64,000 nucleotides of DNA from Aliirhizobium wenxiniae (GCF_014201355.1 NZ_JACHEG010000003.1:124001-188000); one strand, 5' to 3'. Shown: positions 29,049-37,720, counted from the first letter of the stretch. Notes: generated by a model not told the origin, from the sequence alone. A program made the numbers and translations.

Positions 29049-29732
29049 TTACATGGTCGCCATGATCAGCGGGTCGGCGCCGAACAGAAAGGCGTGGCCG
29101 CCGAGGAGAAGCCAGAGGGTCATGGCCGCTGTCAGGGCAAATGCAAGCGCCATCGGTGCATCGACCCTCATCCTGTTTGTGCCGCTCGCGAGTTTTGGCA
29201 GAACCAGCAGCGGATGATCTGCGCAAAACGCGCTCCAGCCCAGGCCAAGCCGACGTTTTGCCCGCCTGTCGAGCATCAGGAAGCCGGCTGCGGAAAACAG
29301 GCCAAGTCCGCCGAATAGGATGAGAGACCGCAGGTCGCCATTGGCGATCAGATGACCTCCTGACCAGAAGAAAAAGCCCCATAAAACCGGGTGGCGGGTG
29401 ACAGACACGATGGCGCCGGGCTGGTCCCCGCTACGGAAGGTTATCGAGGCCGGGTTGGGTGTAAATAGGCCGGCAAGCACGAGAAATATACCGAGCGGCG
29501 CGAGCACGAGTGTTACCATGGCATGGCTGCCTGATGGCTCCCAGAGTTCCACATAGGGCGTGTTCAAGGCGGCATGAAACACCCAGACGAGCAACACGGT
29601 CGAGACTATCGAATAGGTCAGGATGTAGGTTTTTCGGCCGAGGATGGCGATCACGCCGCTGCGGATCGGCGGAAGTGCCGGTACGGAATGAAGCAGGACG
29701 AATGCGAACAAGGCGAGATAAAGCTGGCTCAA
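29049..29732 (-). CDS. nnrU: NnrU family protein
   Basis: Polytopic membrane protein of 227 residues with about six hydrophobic segments (LALFAFVLLHSVPALPPIR at the start, TRHPVLWGFFFWSGGHLIANGD near 125). NnrU is found with nitrite and NO reductase genes and is needed for normal expression or activity of these enzymes in some denitrifiers; its biochemistry is obscure. The frame is open far upstream but TTG 29732, overlapping the hemerythrin stop (TTGA) with GGGAG before it, gives the usual family length. It closes the leftward small-membrane-protein, hemerythrin, nnrU operon. Confidence 0.85.
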   Translation of the reverse strand: MSQLYLALFAFVLLHSVPALPPIRSGVIAILGRKTYILTYSIVSTVLLVWVFHAALNTPYVELWEPSGSHAMVTLVLAPLGIFLVLAGLFTPNPASITFRSGDQPGAIVSVTRHPVLWGFFFWSGGHLIANGDLRSLILFGGLGLFSAAGFLMLDRRAKRRLGLGWSAFCADHPLLVLPKLASGTNRMRVDAPMALAFALTAAMTLWLLLGGHAFLFGADPLIMATM

Positions 29733-30205
29733 GCGAAGATCTCCCGTTCTTCGGACTCCGCGGCCAACAGGGCTTCCATCATCAGTTTCTCGGTGGAGAC
29801 GTGGCGGCGCAGGCACTCGAGGAAACTGCACAGCATTCTTGCTATCGTGTCGAGCGGCAAGGTGCACTGGCCTTCGGAAAGCGCCGTGAGAGTCAGCCGC
29901 AACTCTTCTGCCGCCAGTCTGTCGTAACGGTGCTCGGCTTTCAAATGTTCGATAATCATGACCGAAAAACACGAACCCGCGCGATGGTCAAAGCCGGGAA
30001 AGAGAACCTCTTCCTCCAGGTTATGCGTTTCGCCAAGTAGCAGGAAGATGGAGTTGAAAAGGTGTCGTAGGTCGGCGTATTTCGGATCGGTTCCAATTTC
30101 TTCCATAGCCTGCTCAAGCTCAAGGCTCAGGCGGAGGAGTTGCTGGTGATTGGTTTCGAGCCGGCAAATATCCGGTGCGTTCAACGAATTGACTCGGGTC
30201 TTCAT
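29729..30205 (-). CDS. Hemerythrin-like HHE domain protein
   Basis: Soluble four-helix-bundle protein of 158 residues with spaced His/Glu residues fit to bind a di-iron centre: NHQQLL, GETHNLEEEVLFP, EHLKAEH, and RRHVSTEK. Such HHE proteins accompany denitrification genes and are thought to handle iron, oxygen or NO during nitrosative stress. It overlaps nnrU by four bases and follows a tiny membrane protein gene, in a unit divergent from norEF with a shared twin-box control region. Confidence 0.87.
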   Translation of the reverse strand: MKTRVNSLNAPDICRLETNHQQLLRLSLELEQAMEEIGTDPKYADLRHLFNSIFLLLGETHNLEEEVLFPGFDHRAGSCFSVMIIEHLKAEHRYDRLAAEELRLTLTALSEGQCTLPLDTIARMLCSFLECLRRHVSTEKLMMEALLAAESEEREIFA

Positions 30206-30214
30206 GACGCTTCC

Positions 30215-30370
30215 CTATTGCTGCAAGAACAGGATGCCGGCAATGATGACCGATGCCGCAACGGCCGAAAGCGTGCCGCCGCGCTGAAGCACTCCCATGC
30301 GCTGCAGGGTGAGCGCGAAGCCGATGATGATGGGTGTCGCGACGAGAAGGCCGACCTGTGCGTCCGTCAT
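30215..30370 (-). CDS. Small membrane protein (51 residues), first gene of the nnrU operon
   Basis: Begins MTDAQVGLLV and contains two short hydrophobic stretches (about 6-20 and 33-49). AAGGAA precedes ATG 30370; an in-frame longer version to 30436 would run through the NnrR boxes and is rejected. I recognise no family. Its place directly behind an NnrR-type box, divergent from norE and nine bases before the hemerythrin gene, suggests an accessory or assembly factor for the NO reductase or hemerythrin. Confidence 0.68.
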   Translation of the reverse strand: MTDAQVGLLVATPIIIGFALTLQRMGVLQRGGTLSAVAASVIIAGILFLQQ

Positions 30371-30402
30371 GGTAAAATTCCTTTCGACGGTTTCACCATG
30401 CC

Positions 30403-30416
30403 TTGGTGATGCGCAA
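30403..30416. promoter_or_regulatory. NnrR/DNR-type box 1 at the norE divergent promoter
   Basis: TTGGTGATGCGCAA, the TTG-N8-CAA form. Its centre (30,409.5) is about 60 bases before the norE start, so position -41.5 would give a transcription start near 30,451 and a leader of about 19 bases. It most likely drives norEF. Confidence 0.75.
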
Positions 30417-30422
30417 TTCTCT

Positions 30423-30436
30423 TTGCCGGAGCGCAA
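30423..30436. promoter_or_regulatory. NnrR/DNR-type box 2 at the norE divergent promoter
   Basis: TTGCCGGAGCGCAA, exactly 20 bases (two helical turns) from box 1. At -41.5 for leftward transcription it predicts a start near 30,388, 18 bases before the small membrane protein gene. The two boxes thus appear to serve opposite directions, each lying nearer the other gene. Confidence 0.75.
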
Positions 30437-30469
30437 AGAAGGACATTTTCGCGACGCCTATCTTCGGGC

Positions 30470-31045
30470 ATGGCTATGCAAAACGAGATATCAGGTGGGG
30501 CGCTGCATCAGACCTCCCATGAAGCGGCTGTCGATGAGGATGTGCTGCTCCTCTGGATTTTGGTCTGGAGCGAACTTATCGCCTTCGGCATTCTGCTCAC
30601 GGCATTTCTCATCATGTCAGGCATACACGCAGATGACTTTGCGGTCGCCCGGATCCACCTAAACCCCGGCCTTGCGGCGGCAAACACTCTCGTGCTTATA
30701 ACCAGCGGTTGGCAGGCTGCGATCGCGGCAAGGCGGCGCGCGACGCCCTCAAAGGCGCGGATTCCGCTTTGCCTGGCCGCTGCCTTCGGGCTTCTGTTCG
30801 TCGTGATCAAATGTATCGAATACGCCGCCGAGTTCCGTTATTCCTTCGATGCGACTTTCTCTTATTTTTTCCAGCTTTATTTCCTCATTACCGGTTTTCA
30901 TCTTCTCCATGTCGCTTTCGGCAGCTTCGTCCTGCTTCTCGTCGCCTGGCGACCAGCGCGGGGCAATATCCTTCTTATCGCCACACTCTGGCACGCGATC
31001 GATCTTGTCTGGCTGGTGATGTTCCCGATCATCTATCTGGTTTGA
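30470..31045 (+). CDS. norE: NorE, cytochrome c oxidase subunit III-like NO reductase accessory
   Basis: Inner-membrane protein of 191 residues with five hydrophobic segments, homologous to subunit III of heme-copper oxidases (WSELIAFGILLTAFLI, ANTLVLITSGWQAAIA, ITGFHLLHVAFGS, WHAIDLVWLVMFPIIY). NorE with NorF supports NO reductase activity or stability but is not part of the purified NorCB enzyme. The start may be the first or the third codon (MAMQ). norF begins five bases after the stop. Confidence 0.92.
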   Translation: MAMQNEISGGALHQTSHEAAVDEDVLLLWILVWSELIAFGILLTAFLIMSGIHADDFAVARIHLNPGLAAANTLVLITSGWQAAIAARRRATPSKARIPLCLAAAFGLLFVVIKCIEYAAEFRYSFDATFSYFFQLYFLITGFHLLHVAFGSFVLLLVAWRPARGNILLIATLWHAIDLVWLVMFPIIYLV

Positions 31046-31050
31046 ACGAT

Positions 31051-31323
31051 ATGCATGACGCCCGTTTTCCAATACTTGGGACATTTGTTCTCGTTCTTGT
31101 TCTGGCTATCGGCGGTGCGTCGATCGCGACTCTGTCTGACGGCAGCCTGATCGCCATCGGCACTGTCCTCCTGATTGCTTTTGCCAAGGCGCGGTTCGTT
31201 ATTCTCGATTTCATGGAACTGCGTCATGGCCAGCGCGGCATGGCACTCTCACTGCTGGCATGGTGCGCCGTGCTGCTTCTCGTAGCCTTGGCGCGGCCGC
31301 TTCTCGTTTCATATCTCGCCTAA
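31051..31323 (+). CDS. norF: NorF, small NO reductase accessory membrane protein
   Basis: A 90-residue membrane protein with about three hydrophobic segments (FPILGTFVLVLVLAIGG, LIAIGTVLLIAFAKARFVILDFMELR, LLAWCAVLLLVALARPLLV). The KARFVILDFMELR motif is shared by cytochrome oxidase subunit IV-like proteins of the NorF type. ATG 31051 gives the usual length; the open frame continues upstream inside norE and is ignored. Position directly behind norE settles the name. Confidence 0.87.
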   Translation: MHDARFPILGTFVLVLVLAIGGASIATLSDGSLIAIGTVLLIAFAKARFVILDFMELRHGQRGMALSLLAWCAVLLLVALARPLLVSYLA

Positions 31324-31341
31324 GCCAAACCGCTCCCTTCT

Positions 31342-31355
31342 TTGCCAATGCACAA
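31342..31355. promoter_or_regulatory. NnrR/DNR-type box before norC
   Basis: TTGCCAATGCACAA embedded in TTCTTTGCC...CAAAGAAGG, so the symmetry extends well beyond the core. The -41.5 position gives a start near 31,390, leaving about 94 bases before the norC ATG. It indicates norCBQD has its own promoter apart from norEF. Confidence 0.78.
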
Positions 31356-31483
31356 AGAAGGCTTTTCACCGAACAATAGAAAGAAGACGTCCCGCATGGC
31401 CGGCGAGGGGATCGTCCGGCCGCAACATGGCGGGGGATTTCGAGCCGTGGTCACTGACTGCGTCAGATGAGAGGACGTAAGGT

Positions 31484-31936
31484 ATGGCAGAACGCCTCAC
31501 CAAGACCGGAGCCCGCAACGTCTTTTACGGCGGGTCAATATTCTTCTTCGCGATTTTCGTGGGGCTGACAGCCCATAGTCATTGGTACATCCGCACGACC
31601 TCGACGGATGAAACGGCGCTCACCGACAGCGTCGCCCGCGGCAAGCATGTCTGGGAAAGAAACGCCTGCATCAACTGTCACACCTTGTTGGGGGAAGGGG
31701 CCTATTTCGCGCCTGAGCTCGGCAATGTCTGGGTTCGTTATGGTGGCAAGGACGACCCGGAAAGCGCCCGCGACAGCCTGAAGGCCTGGATGGCGGCGCA
31801 GCCCTCGGGCATCGAGGGGCGGCGCCAGATGCCGCAGTTCAATCTGACCGAACAGGAACTGAACGACCTCGCCGACTTCCTCGAATGGACGAGCAAGATC
31901 AACACTCAGAAATGGCCGCCGAACGACGCCGGTTGA
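31484..31936 (+). CDS. norC: Nitric oxide reductase cytochrome c subunit
   Basis: Membrane-anchored c-type cytochrome of 150 residues that passes electrons from cytochrome c or pseudoazurin to NorB. One N-terminal membrane helix (about 14-30) is followed by a periplasmic heme domain with CINCH at 62-66 and probable axial Met116 in RRQMPQF. Length and motifs fit NorC exactly. A GTAAGG site lies before ATG 31484. norB follows after 28 bases. Confidence 0.97.
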   Translation: MAERLTKTGARNVFYGGSIFFFAIFVGLTAHSHWYIRTTSTDETALTDSVARGKHVWERNACINCHTLLGEGAYFAPELGNVWVRYGGKDDPESARDSLKAWMAAQPSGIEGRRQMPQFNLTEQELNDLADFLEWTSKINTQKWPPNDAG

Positions 31937-31964
31937 TGAGCTCGGACCTAAGGAGAAACATGCG

Positions 31965-33311
31965 ATGAAATACCAAACTCAAAAGGTCGCAATGCTGTAT
32001 TTCTACGGCGCCATCGGCCTCTTCCTGGCACAGGTCCTGTTCGGCGTTCTGGCCGGCACGATCTATGTCATGCCAAACACTCTTTCCGAACTCCTGCCAT
32101 TCAACATCGTCAGGATGATCCATACCAATGCGCTGATCGTCTGGCTGCTGATCGGTTTCATGGGGGCAACCTATTATCTGCTTCCCGAAGAAGCGGAAAC
32201 CGAACTCTACAGCCCGAAACTTGCGATCGCGCAGTTCTGGATTTTTCTGATCGCCGCGGCCGTTGCCGTGGTGGGCTACATGTTCAAGATCCATGAGGGA
32301 CGCGAATTCCTCGAACAACCTTTTGCCATCAAGGTCGGCATCGTCATCGTCTGCCTGATGTTCCTCTTCAATGTCACCATGACATCGCTGAAGGGCCGCA
32401 AGACCGTTGTCACCAATATCCTGATTTTCGGTCTCTGGGGGATCGCGATCTTCTTCCTGTTTTCCTTCTACAACCCGGCCAACCTCGCGCTCGACAAGAT
32501 GTACTGGTGGTATGTTGTTCACCTATGGGTGGAAGGCGTGTGGGAACTGATCATGGCCTCGGTCCTGGCCTTCCTGATGATCAAGCTCAACGGGATCGAC
32601 CGCGAAGTGGTCGAAAAGTGGCTCTATGTCATCGTCGGTCTGGCGCTGTTTTCCGGCATTCTCGGCACCGGTCACCACTATTACTGGATCGGCGCTCCGG
32701 GTTACTGGCAGTGGATCGGTTCGCTGTTCTCGACGCTGGAAGTCGCGCCTTTCTTCACCATGGTCATCTTCACCTTCGTGATGACCTGGAAGGCCGGCCG
32801 CAAGCACCCGAACCGTGCCGCCCTTCTGTGGTCGATCGGCTGCTCTGTCATGGCCTTCTTCGGTGCCGGCGTCTGGGGTTTCCTGCACACGCTGTCATCG
32901 GTGAACTACTACACCCACGGCACGCAGGTGACCGCAGCGCATGGCCATCTCGCCTTCTTCGGTGCCTATGTCATGCTCAACCTTGCCATCATGGCCTATG
33001 CCGTTCCGGAAATCCGTGGCCGCAAGCCCTATAACCAATGGCTGTCCATGGTGTCCTTCTGGATGATGTGCACGGCCATGTCGGTGATGACCTTCGCGCT
33101 CACCTTTGCGGGTGTCCTGCAGGTTCATCTGCAGCGCGTGCTGGGGGAAGGCTACATGGACGTGCAGGACCAGCTGGCGCTGTTCTACTGGGTCCGCTTG
33201 GGCTCAGGCGTCTTCGTCCTCATCTCGGCATTGATGTTTGTCTGGGCCATTCTGATACCCGGCAAGGATCGCGTCCCAGCGATTAGCGGCATCGCTGAGC
33301 CGGCCGAATGA
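31965..33311 (+). CDS. norB: Nitric oxide reductase catalytic subunit (cNor)
   Basis: Catalytic heme b / heme b3-FeB subunit of 448 residues reducing two NO to N2O at the periplasmic face of the inner membrane. About twelve hydrophobic segments are visible. The heme and FeB ligand region is present: MIHTNALIVWLLIG, HLWVEGVWELIMASVLAF (with the characteristic glutamates), GTGHHYYWIG and AAHGHLAFFGAYVMLN. This is the short cytochrome-c-dependent form, not the fused quinol-dependent qNor. AAGGAG precedes ATG 31965. A hairpin follows the stop. Confidence 0.98.
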   Translation: MKYQTQKVAMLYFYGAIGLFLAQVLFGVLAGTIYVMPNTLSELLPFNIVRMIHTNALIVWLLIGFMGATYYLLPEEAETELYSPKLAIAQFWIFLIAAAVAVVGYMFKIHEGREFLEQPFAIKVGIVIVCLMFLFNVTMTSLKGRKTVVTNILIFGLWGIAIFFLFSFYNPANLALDKMYWWYVVHLWVEGVWELIMASVLAFLMIKLNGIDREVVEKWLYVIVGLALFSGILGTGHHYYWIGAPGYWQWIGSLFSTLEVAPFFTMVIFTFVMTWKAGRKHPNRAALLWSIGCSVMAFFGAGVWGFLHTLSSVNYYTHGTQVTAAHGHLAFFGAYVMLNLAIMAYAVPEIRGRKPYNQWLSMVSFWMMCTAMSVMTFALTFAGVLQVHLQRVLGEGYMDVQDQLALFYWVRLGSGVFVLISALMFVWAILIPGKDRVPAISGIAEPAE

Positions 33312-33317
33312 GTGACT

Positions 33318-33350
33318 TCCCGGCCCGCGATCCTGAAGCGTGGGCCGGGA
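33318..33350 (+). terminator. Hairpin between norB and norQ
   Basis: Nine-bp perfect stem TCCCGGCCC / GGGCCGGGA with a 15-base loop, followed by TTTATCCTTT. It can act as a partial terminator or RNA-stabilising 3' structure, giving more norCB than norQD product. norQ starts 31 bases later. Confidence 0.6.
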
Positions 33351-33380
33351 TTTATCCTTTCATCCTTAAGGAAATCTCCG

Positions 33381-34184
33381 ATGAACATGCATCTGCGTCA
33401 CTCGACCTCCCAGATCCCGGCCTATGCGCCGGCCGGCAATGAATGCGCCCTGTTCGAAACCGCCTGGACACGCCAGCTGCCTCTACTGCTGAAAGGCCCG
33501 ACCGGTTGCGGAAAGACCCGCTTTGTCAGCCATATGGCGGCAAAGCTCGGCCTGCCTTTGACTACCGTGTCCTGCCATGACGATCTCGCCGCCGCCGACC
33601 TTACCGGCCGTTACCTGCTGAAGGGCGGCGATACAGTCTGGGTCGATGGTCCGTTGACGCGGGCGGTACGCGATGGCGGCATTTGTTACCTCGATGAAGT
33701 GGTCGAAGCCCGCAAGGATGTTGCCGTCGTGCTTCACCCCTTGACCGACGACCGCCGCATCCTTCCCTTGGAGCGCACCGGCGAACAGCTGGAGGCACCT
33801 GGCTCGTTCATGCTGGTGGTCTCTTACAATCCCGGTTACCAGAGCCTTTTGAAGACGCTGAAACCTTCGACACGCCAGCGTTTCGTGGCGATCGAATTCG
33901 ATTTCCTGCCCAAGGCACGCGAGATCGAGGTCGTGGCGGAAGAAAGCGGCCTCGATGCCGCCCGTGTGGAGCCGCTGGTCGAACTTGCCCGGCGGCTGCG
34001 GGCGCTGAAAGGCCATGATCTGGAAGAAGGCGTTTCCACCCGTCTTCTGGTCTATTGCGCGAGCCTGATCGATGCCGGCCTGGAGCCGCGTGATGCGGTG
34101 CGCTCGGCCATGATCGAACCTTTGACCGACGAGCCGGATGTGCGCACGGCCCTCCTTGAACTGATGCAGGCGGTAATCCGCTAA
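33381..34184 (+). CDS. norQ: NorQ, MoxR-type AAA+ ATPase for NO reductase maturation
   Basis: Cytoplasmic AAA+ protein of 267 residues, CbbQ/NirQ/NorQ family. Walker A is GPTGCGKTRF (about 38-47) and Walker B is around GGICYLDEVVEARKD, followed by LPLERTGE and SYNPGYQS sensor regions. It works with NorD to insert the non-heme FeB iron into NorB. ATG 33381 is preceded by AAGGAA; the frame upstream to 33312 crosses the hairpin and is not used. norD follows 12 bases later. Confidence 0.95.
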   Translation: MNMHLRHSTSQIPAYAPAGNECALFETAWTRQLPLLLKGPTGCGKTRFVSHMAAKLGLPLTTVSCHDDLAAADLTGRYLLKGGDTVWVDGPLTRAVRDGGICYLDEVVEARKDVAVVLHPLTDDRRILPLERTGEQLEAPGSFMLVVSYNPGYQSLLKTLKPSTRQRFVAIEFDFLPKAREIEVVAEESGLDAARVEPLVELARRLRALKGHDLEEGVSTRLLVYCASLIDAGLEPRDAVRSAMIEPLTDEPDVRTALLELMQAVIR

Positions 34185-34196
34185 GGGGAGGACGCG

Positions 34197-36095
34197 ATGC
34201 TGGATTTTCTCGAACTCGAAGAAACCGTGGGGCGCGCCTGGCACAATTTTGCCGGCAATACCCGCACCTGGCCGCGATACGAGGCGGCGGCGGTGAAGCT
34301 GGAAGAGGTGCTTCCGGTGATCTCCGTCTGCTTCCGTGGTTTTGGTGGCGAGCGGGCGGTACAGCTCGTTCCTGCCCGGGGCAAGGCATCCGCGCATCGC
34401 CTGAAACTCCGCCAGCGCATGGGGTTGGGAGAGGAAAAGCTCATCCATCCTGCTCGCGACGAGGCATCGTTGATGTTGCCGCCGGTGCTAGACCTGATGC
34501 CACAGCGCAATCTAAACCGCGATCTCTATCTCTGGCTGGCGGCGATCATGGCGCGGATGGATCTTGTCCCGATCGATGAAACCGATCCGCTTCAGCGCGA
34601 TCTCGCCTTGCTCGAACAGGCGGCGCGCCGGGTGGAGGATGTGCTCGAGACCTTTCCGGGGTTGGCGCTGCGGTATCAAAACCTCTGCCTGTCGCTGATC
34701 GAACAACGGCAGCGCGGAAAGCTGCCACGTATCGAGCAGATGGTGGAAAACCGCATCGGCGATCTGTTGCGGCATGGCGCCGGCCTTGCGCCGCTTTACA
34801 AGGCGGGACCGTGGCCGCTGAAGGCGCCGCCCGGTTATCTGCCGATGCTGCCGGTGCCGCTGTGGCCGGACGCGCTGTTGCGCGAGGAAGCCGAGCCGCG
34901 GCAGGAGGAGGATCGTCCCGCCGGTGGTGCATCACAGGATGCCATGGCCGGTGGCCGCCATATCGCCGTGCGCGAAAAGGATTCTCAGAGGAAAGGCGAG
35001 CGCAGCCCGTTTATCCTCAACCGGTTCGAAAAAATCCTCGCCATGGCGGAGATGGTCAATGTCGATCGCCCCGGTGACGATAGTGACGACCATGACGCAG
35101 CGGCGGCCGACGAACTGGACGAGATGACGCTGGGCGAGCGCCAAGGGCGGCCATCGGCAAAGTTCCGTTTCGATCTCGACCTGCCGCCGGAAGCGCTGGT
35201 GCATACGCCTCTTGTCGCCGAACTCACTTATCCCGAATGGGACTATCGTCGCGGCATCTATCTGCGCGATCACTGCCGGGTGTTTGCCGGTCCGGCGCCG
35301 CTGGAGGGCGAGGATTTTCAGCAATCGGACGAGGTCAGAAACCTCATTCGCCGGGTGAGGCGGCAGTTCGAGGTGATGCGGCCGAAACGCGAAATGCTGC
35401 GCGCCCAGTTCGATGGTTCCGATCTCGATCTCGATGCCGTGGTGCGCAGCCGCACCGACCTGAAGGCCAGCGGCGAATGCTCGGACCGCGTCCATCTGAT
35501 GAGCCGGCCGCAAGCGCATGATCTGGCGGTGACGCTGCTTGTCGATGTGTCGCTATCTACGGATTCCTGGTTCAACGATCGTCGCGTGCTCGATGTCGAG
35601 AAGGAAGCGCTGATGGTGCTGGCGGAAGGTCTTTCCGCCTGCGGTGACAACCATTCCATCCTGACATTTACCTCACGGCGTTGCGACTGGGTACGGGTGG
35701 AAACCATCAAGGCATTTGATGAGCCGATGAACCATGCGGTGCGCCGCCGTATCGCCTCGCTGAAACCGGGCTATTACACCCGTATCGGCGCTGCCATTCG
35801 CCATGCAGCGGCAAAACTGTCCGAACAGCCCAACCGCAAGCACCTTATGCTGGTGCTGACCGACGGCAAACCCAATGATGTCGATCATTACGAAGGCCGG
35901 TTTGCGTTGGAGGATACGCGGCGTTCGGTGATCGAGGCGCGTCGCAAGGGTGTGCAGGTGTTCGGGGTTACCGTCGATCAGGATGCCAAATCCTATGTGC
36001 CGGCGATTTTCGGTCAGCATGGATTTGCTGTCGTGCCGGATATCCGCAAGCTGCCTTCGGCACTTCCGGCCATCTATCGCGGGCTGGTCGGTTAA
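34197..36095 (+). CDS. norD: NorD, von Willebrand A domain NO reductase maturation protein
   Basis: Cytoplasmic protein of 632 residues. The C-terminal vWA domain (about 440-630) carries the MIDAS motif DVSLSTDSW and later TDGKPND. The N-terminal part is helical, and the middle is acidic and low in complexity (DDSDDHDAAAADELDE). NorD partners NorQ as the CbbO-like adaptor in activating NorB. An AGGGGAGGA ribosome site fixes the start. Last gene of norCBQD, followed by a strong bidirectional terminator. Confidence 0.95.
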   Translation: MLDFLELEETVGRAWHNFAGNTRTWPRYEAAAVKLEEVLPVISVCFRGFGGERAVQLVPARGKASAHRLKLRQRMGLGEEKLIHPARDEASLMLPPVLDLMPQRNLNRDLYLWLAAIMARMDLVPIDETDPLQRDLALLEQAARRVEDVLETFPGLALRYQNLCLSLIEQRQRGKLPRIEQMVENRIGDLLRHGAGLAPLYKAGPWPLKAPPGYLPMLPVPLWPDALLREEAEPRQEEDRPAGGASQDAMAGGRHIAVREKDSQRKGERSPFILNRFEKILAMAEMVNVDRPGDDSDDHDAAAADELDEMTLGERQGRPSAKFRFDLDLPPEALVHTPLVAELTYPEWDYRRGIYLRDHCRVFAGPAPLEGEDFQQSDEVRNLIRRVRRQFEVMRPKREMLRAQFDGSDLDLDAVVRSRTDLKASGECSDRVHLMSRPQAHDLAVTLLVDVSLSTDSWFNDRRVLDVEKEALMVLAEGLSACGDNHSILTFTSRRCDWVRVETIKAFDEPMNHAVRRRIASLKPGYYTRIGAAIRHAAAKLSEQPNRKHLMLVLTDGKPNDVDHYEGRFALEDTRRSVIEARRKGVQVFGVTVDQDAKSYVPAIFGQHGFAVVPDIRKLPSALPAIYRGLVG

Positions 36096-36117
36096 TCCCC
36101 CAACCGACTCCAGCGAG

Positions 36118-36144
36118 GACCCGGCCTTACCCGAAGGCCGGGTC
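36118..36144. terminator. Bidirectional terminator between norD and hemN
   Basis: Perfect 11-bp stem GACCCGGCCTT / AAGGCCGGGTC with a five-base loop, in the 68 bases between the convergent stops of norD and hemN. Confidence 0.75.
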
Positions 36145-36163
36145 CATCTTCTACAATGAGCGT

Positions 36164-37516
36164 TTAAGCCGCTTTGGAATGGGTGCGGCCCGCCTGAGCC
36201 AGATAGGCGTCGAAACAGGCCGCAACTGCCCTGACCAGAAAACGCTCCTCGCCGCGCAGACGCAAAACTCCATCCTCCAATGTTACGATTTCATCTGCGA
36301 GCAGGCGTTGAAGCTGCGGATTCCCATTCACGACCGTATCTGCGGAGACGCCGTGGGACCGGCATATCGCGGCAAGATCGACCGAAAAATCGCACATGAC
36401 CCGCTCGATGATCTCGGCCCTCAGCCGATCGTCAGCGGTCAGCCTATAGCCCTTGGCAGTGGCAAGCTGGCCTGTCGCGATAGACTGTGCGTAGCGGCCG
36501 ATTGCGACCTCGTTCTGCACGTAGCCTTGAGCCGAACGGCCGATCGCAGAGGCGCCGAAGCCGATCAGGGTTTCACAGGCATCCGTCGTATAACCTTGGA
36601 AATTCCGATGTAGCGATCCGGTTTTGGCGGCTATCGACAGGCTGTCGCCGGGAAGGGCAAAATGGTCGAGTCCGATCTGCCTGTATCCGGCATCGAGCAA
36701 TGTCTCGGCAATCGCCTCGGCCTGTGCATGGCGTCCGGCTGCGTCCGCGAGGGCCGTCTCATCGATCAGGCGCTGATGTTTCTTGAAGGTCGGGACGTGG
36801 GCATAGCCGAAAACGGCAAACCGGTCGGGACGCATGGATATGGCGGTTTCTGCCGTTTCGATTGCCGAGGCGACGGTTTGATGCGGAAGGCCGTAAATCA
36901 GGTCGAAATTGATGCTCCCGACACCGGCGGCGCGAAGGCCTTCAGTTGCGGCGCGGGTCTGCTTTGGTGTCTGAACGCGGTTGATCGCCTTTTGCACTTT
37001 CGGATCAAAGCTTTGTACGCCCAGGCTCGCACGCGTGACGCCGGCCTTGCCAAGGGCAGAAATCATCTCATCGGTCAGGGTGCGCGGATCAATCTCTACC
37101 GCCAGTTCCGTTTTCTCGACAAAAGCGAAACGGCTGCGCAGGTGGAAATCGAGATCCAGAAATTCATTTGGTTCCATGATCGTCGGCGTGCCGCCGCCGA
37201 AATGGATCGTGGCTATTTCCGGCTTTCTCGGCATGGCGTCAGCAACCAGGCTTATCTCTCGTTTCAGGACATCGAGATAATCGAGTATCGGCTGGTCCTT
37301 CAGGGTGATTGTCGTGTGACAGCCGCAATACCAGCACATCGACCGACAGAACGGAATATGGACGTAAAGAGAGATCGGATCGCCGCCCTCGATCTGGGAC
37401 AGCCAATCGCCATAGGTTCCGGGACCAATGGACGGAGAAAATCGCGGCGCGGTCGGATAGCTGGTGTAGCGCGGCAGGCGTGCATCGCCATAGCGCTCAA
37501 GAATGCTTCTCTTCAT
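36164..37516 (-). CDS. hemN: Oxygen-independent coproporphyrinogen III dehydrogenase
   Basis: Radical SAM enzyme of 450 residues that makes protoporphyrinogen for heme without oxygen, needed for cytochromes under denitrifying conditions. The [4Fe-4S]/SAM motif is C57-x3-C61-x2-C64 in HIPFCRSMCWYCGC, with the extra cysteine (C66) typical of true HemN. HFGGGTPT and the C-terminal HemN domain are present. Full length for the family. An NnrR-type box lies 53 bases upstream, tying heme supply to the nor and nir genes. Confidence 0.96.
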   Translation of the reverse strand: MKRSILERYGDARLPRYTSYPTAPRFSPSIGPGTYGDWLSQIEGGDPISLYVHIPFCRSMCWYCGCHTTITLKDQPILDYLDVLKREISLVADAMPRKPEIATIHFGGGTPTIMEPNEFLDLDFHLRSRFAFVEKTELAVEIDPRTLTDEMISALGKAGVTRASLGVQSFDPKVQKAINRVQTPKQTRAATEGLRAAGVGSINFDLIYGLPHQTVASAIETAETAISMRPDRFAVFGYAHVPTFKKHQRLIDETALADAAGRHAQAEAIAETLLDAGYRQIGLDHFALPGDSLSIAAKTGSLHRNFQGYTTDACETLIGFGASAIGRSAQGYVQNEVAIGRYAQSIATGQLATAKGYRLTADDRLRAEIIERVMCDFSVDLAAICRSHGVSADTVVNGNPQLQRLLADEIVTLEDGVLRLRGEERFLVRAVAACFDAYLAQAGRTHSKAA

Positions 37517-37568
37517 CGTTCAACTCCTGTGACAGGAGCAAAATTAGAGGTCGCACACCTATCCTTCT

Positions 37569-37582
37569 TTGCCGAATGCCAA
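37569..37582. promoter_or_regulatory. NnrR/DNR-type box between hemN and DUF2249 genes
   Basis: TTGCCGAATGCCAA, with CCTTCT upstream as at norC. At -41.5 it gives a leftward start near 37,534, 18 bases before hemN. It could also serve the rightward DUF2249 genes with a leader of about 100 bases. Confidence 0.72.
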
Positions 37583-37720
37583 GCAGCGAACGGATTGGCT
37601 GCATCTGAAAGATCTTTGAGCCGAAACAAGGAGGGGCCGTTGTGCGTGTGTTAGCGAAAGATCATAGGCCGCGCCCCAGGCCCGACATATCTCGCGGGCA
37701 GATGAAGGACGATAAACACG

